Assembly (NCBI RefSeq): GCF_020400605.1
Contig: NZ_JAINRD010000010.1
Location: 1 to 64,000, forward strand
Length of the DNA stretch: 64,000 bases
Origin: Streptomyces aculeolatus
Lineage (GTDB): Bacteria > Actinomycetota > Actinomycetes > Streptomycetales > Streptomycetaceae
Direction of reading: 5' to 3'
A model generated the notes under the pieces. It saw only the letters and a list, made by a program, of their open reading frames with translations, ran no database searches and had not been told where the DNA came from. Of this stretch, positions 57,929 to 64,000 are shown in pieces. Position numbers and translations under genes: made by a program. Each line of letters opens with the position of its first letter. Position 1 is the first letter of the stretch.

Positions 57929-60119
57929 TCGTGCCTCCGTTCGGCCGGCGTGCGGTGGGGGGTCTGAGGGCTTGTACGTACCCGTCGGGGAGGCCGGCGA
58001 ACACCAGCCCGGCGGTGGCGGTGAGGTCGTGGACGTACTCGGCGCCGCCGTACGTCCACAGGACGCTCCGGTCGGCCGGGTCCAGAGCGTACAGCCGCTC
58101 GCCCCCGCCGGTGGCGGCGTCTTCGGTACCGCTCCCCCGGACGTGGACGGCGCCGCCGGCGAGTGCGACGAAGCCCTGGCCGGGAAACGACCCGACGTGG
58201 TCGCCGGTGGCCGCGCGCCACGCCTGGAGCCGGCGCTTCTGCTCGACGTAGAGCAGGCCGCCGGCGGCGGCGTGCACGGTGCTGGGGTAGTCCAGTTGCC
58301 GCTTCCATGCCGTGCGGCCGTCCGCGGTGCGCACGACGAGGTGGAGGAAGGCGTCGCAGACGAAGACGAGGCCGTCCGCGGCGAGTACGGCGGTGGTGTC
58401 CTCGGCGGGGTGGCTCCAGCGCCTCTTGCCGTCGGCGGCGCCGAGCGCGGTGACCTCCTCGCCGTCGTCGGCGAGGAGGAGTCCGGAGCCGACCGTGAGG
58501 GAGAAGACGTTGGCCGCGTGGGACCAGCGTTCGCCGCCGCCGCGGCTGTCCAGCGCGACGAGGCGGTCGGTGGCGACGTACGTGAGCCCGCCGGCGGCGA
58601 CCACGGACTGGATGAAGCCGAACTCCTCCTCGTACGTCCAGCGTTCGCCGCCGGTGGCGGGGTCGACCGCCACGACGCGCTCGGCCCCGTCCCCCGCCGG
58701 GCCCACGAGGTAGGCCGTTCCGTCTCCGGTGGCGAACTCGCCGCCGCCGCCGTCGTCGTCCCAGCGGTGCCGCCACAGCTCGTCGCCCGTACGGGGGTCG
58801 AGGGCCTGCACGCCGGGCCTGTCGCCGCCGTGGGCGAAGAGCACGCCGCCGGCGGTGTGGAGGCCGGTGGGGCTGTCGCCGCGGTAGCGGGCCCGTTTCC
58901 GCCAGACGGCCCCGGCCTCGGGGGGCGGCGGCGTGGTCCGCGTACCCGGGTCCCGGCCGCGGCCGTCGGCGGGCGGGGCGCCGTCGGACCCGTCGAGCAG
59001 CGGGCGGGCGAGGGCCGCCGCGCCGGCGACGGCGGCGGCGCCCAGCCCGAGGAGGAGGGCGCGGCGGCGGGTACGGGGCGTGCCGCCGCCGGGGGTGCCG
59101 GCCGGGCCGGGCGCACCGCGGGGCCCGCCCGGCCCGGGCGCGCCCGCCTCGCCCGTCGTGCCGGTCGCGGCCGTCTCGGCGAACGGGTCCGCGGTCGCCT
59201 CCCCGGGCCGTACCGGCGCGACCGCCCCTGCTTGCGGCCACGGCGTGCGGGCGGTGCGGGCGTCGATCTCCTCCGCGAGCGCGGCGGGCAGCCAGCGCGT
59301 GCCGTGCACGCTGGCCGCGGGCTCCCCCAGCAGGTCCAGCAACGCGTCCGGGGCCGGCCGGTGGCGCGGGTCCCGGCGCAGGCAGGCCGCGACGACCGAG
59401 CGCAGCCGGCGGTCCGTCACGCCGGCGAGGTCGGCCTGCCCGCGCCGGATCCGCTGCAGCGTGTCGATCCGGTTGCCGGCGTCGAAGGGCGCCTTGCCCG
59501 CCGTCGCGTACGCGAGCACCGAGCCGAGGGCGAACACATCGGCCGGCGGCCCGGCGCGTCCGCCCGCGGCCTGCTCCGGCGACATGAACCCGGGCGTGCC
59601 GAGCAGCGCGCCGTCCTGGGTGAGGGTCGCGGAGTCCTCGGGCCGGGCGATGCCGAAGTCGATGACACGCGGGCCGCCGGGGGTGAGCATGATGTTGCCC
59701 GGTTTGAAGTCGCGGTGCACCAGGCCGGCGCCGTGAATCGCGGCGAGCGCCTCCGCGAGCGCGGAGGCCAGCAGCCGCACCACGGCGGTGGGCAGCGCGC
59801 CGAACGTGCCGACCGCCTCGTCGAGGGAGAGCCCCGGGAGGTACGCGGTCGCCAGCCACGGGGGCTCGGCGTCCGGGTCGGCGTCGACGAGCGGCGCGGT
59901 GTAGGCGCGGGTGACCGTGCGGGCGGCGGCGACCTCGCGGCGGAAGCGGGCACGGTACCGGCCGTCGCCGACCAGCCGGGGACTGACGACCTTCACCGCC
60001 ACGAGCGTCCCGGCGGGCGAGCGGCCGAGGTAGACGACGCCCATGCCGCCGGCGCCGAGCCGCCCCAGCACGCGGTAGCCGCCGACCTCCCGCGGATCGC
60101 CGCGCTCCAGCTCCTCCAA
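57915..60119 (-). CDS. Membrane Ser/Thr protein kinase with PQQ-like propeller (kinase 2)
   Basis: 734 residues. The kinase domain has LGAGGMGVVYLGRS, Lys43, HRDFKPGNIML (Asp137) and DFGIARPEDS (Asp154). A collagen-like Gly-rich linker (GAPGPGGPRGAPGPAGTPGG), a membrane helix (RALLLGLGAAAVAGAAALA) and an extracellular PQQ-like beta-propeller follow, with blades such as DPRTGDELWRHRW and DPATGGERWTYEEE. TTG 60119 is the start: GGGGAGGAGGGG lies just upstream. The kinase residues fall at the same positions as in kinase 1 without gaps, which suggests tandem duplication. A glutathione peroxidase gene diverges from it. Confidence 0.9.
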   Translation of the reverse strand: MEELERGDPREVGGYRVLGRLGAGGMGVVYLGRSPAGTLVAVKVVSPRLVGDGRYRARFRREVAAARTVTRAYTAPLVDADPDAEPPWLATAYLPGLSLDEAVGTFGALPTAVVRLLASALAEALAAIHGAGLVHRDFKPGNIMLTPGGPRVIDFGIARPEDSATLTQDGALLGTPGFMSPEQAAGGRAGPPADVFALGSVLAYATAGKAPFDAGNRIDTLQRIRRGQADLAGVTDRRLRSVVAACLRRDPRHRPAPDALLDLLGEPAASVHGTRWLPAALAEEIDARTARTPWPQAGAVAPVRPGEATADPFAETAATGTTGEAGAPGPGGPRGAPGPAGTPGGGTPRTRRRALLLGLGAAAVAGAAALARPLLDGSDGAPPADGRGRDPGTRTTPPPPEAGAVWRKRARYRGDSPTGLHTAGGVLFAHGGDRPGVQALDPRTGDELWRHRWDDDGGGGEFATGDGTAYLVGPAGDGAERVVAVDPATGGERWTYEEEFGFIQSVVAAGGLTYVATDRLVALDSRGGGERWSHAANVFSLTVGSGLLLADDGEEVTALGAADGKRRWSHPAEDTTAVLAADGLVFVCDAFLHLVVRTADGRTAWKRQLDYPSTVHAAAGGLLYVEQKRRLQAWRAATGDHVGSFPGQGFVALAGGAVHVRGSGTEDAATGGGERLYALDPADRSVLWTYGGAEYVHDLTATAGLVFAGLPDGYVQALRPPTARRPNGGTSGAP

Positions 60120-60278
60120 CGCGCCCCTCCTCCCCTCCGCGCCCGGGCCGCCGTGCCGACCAGCCGAAGCGTAGGCCCACCGGGTGGCCTCCCGAAGATC
60201 CCCGGATGGCAGACTTGCGGCGGGTACGGGTGATGCCGTACCGAAGCGACGACCACACGCGGAGAGGACCTGCTGCCC

Positions 60279-60767
60279 ATGAGCGTCTACGACGTCGAGC
60301 TGCGCACCCTGGCCGGTGCACCCGCCTCGCTGGGGCAGTTCCGCGGTACCGCGGTGCTCGCCGTCAACGTGGCCTCGAAGTGCGGACTGACCCCCCAGTA
60401 CGCGGGCCTGGAGAAGCTGCACGCGCAGTACGCGGACCGGGGCTTCGCGGTCGCCGGCTTCCCGTGCAACCAGTTCGGCGGCCAGGAGCCGGGCACGGCC
60501 GAGGAGATCGCGACGTTCTGCTCGGCGACGTACGGCGTGACCTTCCCGATGTTCGAGAAGCTGGAGGTCAACGGCCCGGACCGGCACCCGCTGTACCGGG
60601 AGCTGGTGCAGCTGCCGGACGCCGACGGGGCGGCGGGCGACGTGCAGTGGAACTTCGAGAAGTTCCTGCTGGACGCCGCGGGCAAGCCGGTCGCCCGGTT
60701 CCGCCCGCGGACCGCGCCGGACGACGCCGCGCTGATCGCGGCCGTCGAGTCCGTCCTGCCGCGCTGA
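60279..60767 (+). CDS. Glutathione peroxidase-family thiol peroxidase
   Basis: 162 residues with the full catalytic set: Cys35 (NVASKCGLTPQY), Gln65 (PCNQFGGQEPG), Trp124 and Asn125 (VQWNFEKFL). The cysteine replaces selenocysteine as usual in bacteria. It reduces peroxides; in actinomycetes, which lack glutathione, thioredoxin or mycothiol is the likely electron donor. The ATG has GAGAGGA about 11 bases upstream. It diverges from kinase 2, with a 159-base shared region. Confidence 0.93.
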   Translation: MSVYDVELRTLAGAPASLGQFRGTAVLAVNVASKCGLTPQYAGLEKLHAQYADRGFAVAGFPCNQFGGQEPGTAEEIATFCSATYGVTFPMFEKLEVNGPDRHPLYRELVQLPDADGAAGDVQWNFEKFLLDAAGKPVARFRPRTAPDDAALIAAVESVLPR

Positions 60768-60862
60768 CCCCCGCGGCGCGCGGCCGCCGGTTGCCAACGA
60801 ACGTGCAACGATCGCCCGTTCGCCGCAGAGGCGGCGCTCCGCGCGCTGCGACAGTGGCGCAC

Positions 60863-62305
60863 ATGATCCGCCGTACCGCGCTCCCCGCGCTCGCCCTGTG
60901 CCCCCTGCTCGTCCTCACCGCCTGCGGTGACGACGACGGGGGCGGCGGGACGTCGCCCTCGGCGGACGGCCCGTCCGAGCCCGGCGTGCCCGCGCCCCCG
61001 GATGCGACCCGCTCCCCGGCGCCCGGCGAGGGCTCGCAGGATCCGGACGACATCAACGGCGACGGCCACCGCGACCTGCTCGTACCCGTGTACCTCGGCG
61101 ACGATCCGCAGACCGCCGAGGAGTGCGTCGGCGTCGTCTACGGCTCGGCCGACGGCCTCGACCCGGCTGCGCACACCGTCCTGCGGCGCGCCGAACTCGG
61201 TCTGCCGGACGCCTCGCCCGCCGCCCCCGGAGACGCCCGCCTCTCGGTGAACCACCTGGTCAACGCCGATCTGGACGACGACGGCTTCCCCGACTTCGTC
61301 ACGACCGTGGCGGCGGCCGAGGAGTCGGAGACCGTGCCCTACGTGAGTTTCGGCGGCCCGCGGCAGCCCGTGCCCGACCCCGAGACGGCTGCACTCCGGC
61401 TGCCCGCGGACGTGGCCGGCGCCACCTGGGGCTCGCTGGAGCGCGGGGACTTCGACGCCGACGGCCACCACGACCTGGCCCTGGAGGGACTCGGCCCCGC
61501 GGGCGGAGTGCTCGTGGTGATGTACGGGCCGTTCACCCGGGCCGGCGAGCCCGCGCGCACCGACACCGGTCTGCCGAACGAGGAGGGCACGCTCATCGCC
61601 GACGAGATCGACCCCACCGGCGAGCCGCGCGCGACCTCACTGCTGCTCCAGGGCGTCAACGACGGCGAGCAGTCCGCGAACACCCTCTTCCCGGCGAGCC
61701 CCGGATCCGGCCTGTCCGCCGACGGCCGCGAGCTGGTGGCCGGCAGCGCCCACGCCTTCGGGGACTTCGACGGCGACGGGCGGCGCGACGTCGCCGTGGG
61801 CGACGACGGCGGGCGCAACAACGAGCCCGGCTACGAGACGGAGGCGCCGGAGGTCGACGGCAAGGCCACGCTCTACCCCGGCGACGGCGGCGACCCCGTC
61901 GTCCTCGACCTGCCGGAGCCGCCGGCCGGCGAGGGCGACTCGTACTACGGCCCCGGCGGCTTCACCGCCGCCGACCCGGACGGCGACGGCCGCGACGCGC
62001 TGGTCGTCTCGACGTACGAGGACGCCACGCTCATCGACGGCGACGAGCGCACGTCCGTGCTGCGCGAGGGTCCGGCGCGCACCCCCGAGGGCAAGCGGAC
62101 GCCCGCGAAGGACCGCAACGCCCGGCCCGCGGGCGCCGCGGACTTCGACGGGGACGGCACCGACGAACTGATCCTCAACTGGGCGCCGGACCCGCTCTTC
62201 GCGACGTACGGGGAGTCCCCCACGTATTGGTGGATCACCGACGGCGCCTCGGCGCGGGACGCGGTGGCGTTCACCACGACGGAGTTCGCACCGCGCAGCC
62301 CCTGA
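60863..62305 (+). CDS. Lipoprotein with FG-GAP/VCBS-type repeats
   Basis: 480 residues. A lipobox-type signal ends LLVLTACGDD, so Cys21 is the lipidated residue. The body has repeated calcium-binding-like DxDxDG segments: DINGDGHRD, DLDDDGFPD, DFDADGHHD, DFDGDGRRD, DPDGDGRDA and DFDGDGTDE, typical of integrin-like FG-GAP beta-propellers. Such surface proteins bind ligands and calcium; an enzyme activity is not evident. The ATG at 60863 gives the shortest lipoprotein leader. It converges on an ATP-grasp gene with a hairpin between. Confidence 0.88.
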   Translation: MIRRTALPALALCPLLVLTACGDDDGGGGTSPSADGPSEPGVPAPPDATRSPAPGEGSQDPDDINGDGHRDLLVPVYLGDDPQTAEECVGVVYGSADGLDPAAHTVLRRAELGLPDASPAAPGDARLSVNHLVNADLDDDGFPDFVTTVAAAEESETVPYVSFGGPRQPVPDPETAALRLPADVAGATWGSLERGDFDADGHHDLALEGLGPAGGVLVVMYGPFTRAGEPARTDTGLPNEEGTLIADEIDPTGEPRATSLLLQGVNDGEQSANTLFPASPGSGLSADGRELVAGSAHAFGDFDGDGRRDVAVGDDGGRNNEPGYETEAPEVDGKATLYPGDGGDPVVLDLPEPPAGEGDSYYGPGGFTAADPDGDGRDALVVSTYEDATLIDGDERTSVLREGPARTPEGKRTPAKDRNARPAGAADFDGDGTDELILNWAPDPLFATYGESPTYWWITDGASARDAVAFTTTEFAPRSP

Positions 62306-62309
62306 CCCC

Positions 62310-62328
62310 GGCGCCCCCGGCGGGCGCC
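62310..62328. terminator. Short bidirectional terminator hairpin
   Basis: GGCGCCC-CCGGC-GGGCGCC forms a perfect 7-bp stem with a 5-base loop, and fills the gap between the two convergent stop codons. Confidence 0.6.
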
Positions 62329-62329
62329 C

Positions 62330-63592
62330 TCACCCGACGGGCCCGGTGCGTATCCCGACCGCCGCGGCGAGGCGGCGGGCGTGGGCGGCGGCCTCAGCGG
62401 CGGTGGCGCCGCGGGCCAGGACGTGGCCGGCCTTGTCCTCGTTCCAGGTCAGCGGGGACACCACGGAGCCGGCGCGCACGCCCAGGTGGAGTTCGACGCA
62501 GGCCGGGTCCGCGCGCACCTCGTCGGCGCCGGTCACCTCCACCACGCGGCCGGGCTCCGGCGTGAGGAACCGTACGGCCGCACCGCCCCGCGGTTCGGGA
62601 GCCGCGGCCGGCGGTTCGAGGATGCCGAGCCCGGCGGCCAGGGCGTACCGCTCCATGTCGACGCCGTAGGCGATCCGGGTCAGCTCGGCGATGCGGTCGC
62701 CGCCGACGCGGTTGTGCGACTCGACGATCCGCGGGCCGCGGGCGGTCAGCTTGACCTCGGTGTGCCCGGGGCCGTTGCGCAGCCCGACGGCGTCGAGGAA
62801 CTCCGCGACCAGCCGCGCGGCGTCGCCCAGCACGCCGGGCGGAGCCGCGCTGGGCTGCGTGTGGCCGACCTCCACGAAGCCAGCGCCGCCCGTCTCCTTG
62901 TCGGTCACCGCGACCACCACGTGCCGGCCGTCGAAGCTGAGGGTCTCCACGCTGATCTCAGGGCCTTCGAGGTACTCCTCCATCAGGAACTCCTCGAAGG
63001 AGCCGGCGTCGGCGAGGTCGCGTGCGCTCCACGCGCCGTCGAGCGACCGGAACCGCGCGGCGACGGATTCCACGTCCTCCCGGTCCCGTACGTGGAACAC
63101 GCCCAGGCTGCCCGACTCGCGGACCGGCTTGACGATCATCGGCAGCCCGTGCGCGGCTGCGAACTCCCGTACGTCCGCCGCCGTCCGGCCCACCGCAGCG
63201 GCCACCGGGCTGACGCCGCGCGCGGCGAGGCGCCCGCGCATCCGGCCCTTGTCCAGCAGGAGTTCCACGGTCTCGACGGACTCGCCGCCGAGCCCGAGCG
63301 CCTCGTTGATCCGCGCCGCGGGCAGGAGCCCGAGTTCGAAGAGCGACACCGCCGCCCGCAGCGGGTACGCCGCGTGCAGCGCCCGCACCAGCGGCAGCAG
63401 GCGGCCGGCGTCCCCGTAGTCGAGCAGCAGGGCCTGGTCGACGTACGGCCAGTGGCCGCGGTCGTAGGCGTCGGGGTACTGGACGTGCACGACGTCCAGC
63501 CCGAGCTCCCGGGCCTTGCGCACCTGCGCGAGCGTGCCTCCGACGACGAGCACGCGGGGGCGCGCAGGGGCCGGCGGCTGTGCGGTGTCCAT
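62330..63592 (-). CDS. ATP-grasp ligase (amino acid/carboxylate-amine type)
   Basis: 420 residues. The ATP-grasp fold is recognised by PMIVKPVRESGSLGVFHV, the EFLMEEYLEGPEISVETLSF region and the metal-site RIVESHNRVGGDR. It resembles L-amino acid ligases that join amino acids or acyl groups through an acylphosphate. It differs from the siderophore ATP-grasp at 38074 in length and motifs. ATG 63592 has GAGGGAAG 5 bases upstream. It diverges from the WYL-type regulator across 100 bases with a direct repeat, so regulation by it is plausible. Product unknown. Confidence 0.88.
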   Translation of the reverse strand: MDTAQPPAPARPRVLVVGGTLAQVRKARELGLDVVHVQYPDAYDRGHWPYVDQALLLDYGDAGRLLPLVRALHAAYPLRAAVSLFELGLLPAARINEALGLGGESVETVELLLDKGRMRGRLAARGVSPVAAAVGRTAADVREFAAAHGLPMIVKPVRESGSLGVFHVRDREDVESVAARFRSLDGAWSARDLADAGSFEEFLMEEYLEGPEISVETLSFDGRHVVVAVTDKETGGAGFVEVGHTQPSAAPPGVLGDAARLVAEFLDAVGLRNGPGHTEVKLTARGPRIVESHNRVGGDRIAELTRIAYGVDMERYALAAGLGILEPPAAAPEPRGGAAVRFLTPEPGRVVEVTGADEVRADPACVELHLGVRAGSVVSPLTWNEDKAGHVLARGATAAEAAAHARRLAAAVGIRTGPVG

Positions 63593-63642
63593 GATCGCTT
63601 CCCTCTTCCGTGCGGTGGGATCGCCCGACACGCTACGACCGG

Positions 63643-63664
63643 TTCCGGACAATCCACTTCCGGA
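63643..63664. promoter_or_regulatory. TTCCGGA direct repeats between ATP-grasp and regulator genes
   Basis: TTCCGGA occurs at 63643-63649 and 63658-63664, 15 bases apart, in the divergent promoter region. The second copy is part of the palindrome TTCCGGAA. It is a candidate site for the adjacent regulator. Confidence 0.45.
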
Positions 63665-63692
63665 ATATGCGACGGCCGCCTAACCTGCCCGG

Positions 63693-64000
63693 GTGCCGAA
63701 CGACCTCAGCCCCACCGCGCGGGCCCTGCGCACGATGGAGATCCTCCGGGCGCGGCCCGGCGCGACCGCGGACGAACTCGCCGGGGAACTGGGCGTCACC
63801 GAGCGGGCGGCGCGCCGGTACGTCGGGATCCTCCGGGAGGCCGGCGTCCCGGTCGAGTCGGCCCGCGGCCCGTACGGCGGCTACCGGCTGGGGCGCGGCG
63901 CGCGGCTGCCTCCGGTGGTCTTCACCGAGGCCGAGGCGCTGGCGCTGGTCATGGCGGCGCTCGACGACGCGGACGAGCTGGTGGGCAAGGCGCTGGACAA
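63693..64000 (+). CDS. WYL-type HTH transcriptional regulator, partial (3' end outside window)
   Basis: The first 102 residues are visible. They form a winged helix-turn-helix of DeoR/YafY type (LRTMEILRARPGATADELAG, LGVTERAARRYVGIL, PYGGYRLGRGARLPPVVF), which typically precedes a WYL sensor domain, cut off by the right edge. GTG 63693 is the start; no strong ribosome site is apparent. Such regulators often control adjacent divergent genes, here the ATP-grasp ligase. Confidence 0.85.
   Translation, partial: MPNDLSPTARALRTMEILRARPGATADELAGELGVTERAARRYVGILREAGVPVESARGPYGGYRLGRGARLPPVVFTEAEALALVMAALDDADELVGKALD

Noticed and set aside
1..64000. tRNA, rRNA, CRISPR, insertion sequences and prophage
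   Set aside because: No T-loop consensus, repeat-spacer pattern, transposase or phage structural gene was seen on either strand.

Overview
The window is about 73% GC, and nearly every gene shows strong third-position G/C, frequent GTG starts and AGGAGG-type ribosome binding sites. Together with many Tat leaders, NarL two-component systems, MalT-like LuxR ATPases, Ser/Thr kinases, a secreted GH18 chitinase and rare TTA codons, this points to a Streptomyces or close Streptomycetaceae chromosome. I see 47 protein genes (the last cut by the right edge), no rRNA, tRNA, CRISPR, insertion sequence or prophage. Gene-free stretches never exceed about 300 bases. The left edge is an unusual run of 16 G followed by 8 C.

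Layout. 0.1-5.5 kb: exported enzymes (Tat RidA, secreted amidohydrolase, PhoD phosphatase with a PHO-box-like repeat, EEP-like/discoidin protein). 5.5-8.7 kb: membrane-anchored beta-propeller and a streptogrisin-like S1 protease with a chitin-binding tail. 8.8-11.7 kb: divergent LysR/AraC regulators around a perfect palindrome, then a secreted intradiol dioxygenase carrying almost the same chitin-binding tail. 12-20.2 kb: PLP dehydratase, M19-like/discoidin protein, NUDIX-like protein, LuxR ATPase diverging from an MFS pump. 20.2-28.3 kb: a 983-residue protein with a PcfJ-like motif, glutathionyl-hydroquinone reductase-like GST, GNAT, DUF4037, small membrane proteins and a PadR operon. 28.5-36.4 kb: GH18 chitinase, NarL-type two-component system, membrane proteins, WD40 propeller, P1 peptidase.

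36.4-44.1 kb is the most coherent locus: a four-gene, translationally coupled NIS siderophore operon (ATP-grasp, two IucA/IucC synthetases, a type III PLP decarboxylase) behind a perfect DmdR/IdeR-type iron box, with a divergent MFS gene. The enzyme content matches the vibrioferrin (pvs) pathway. Its first gene has a TTA codon near its start, so iron control and bldA-type developmental control may converge.

44.1-64 kb: an HTH regulator, Tat esterase, C39-like protein, bacterial GH47 mannosidase with a LacI-like operator, LtrA protein, a MurA paralogue with Asp in place of the fosfomycin-target Cys, LuxR ATPase, NPP1 protein, two tandem kinases with an FHA protein, glutathione peroxidase, FG-GAP lipoprotein, a second ATP-grasp enzyme and a truncated WYL-type regulator.

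All assignments come from reading the sequence and recalled family motifs. No database search, structure prediction or folding calculation was run.
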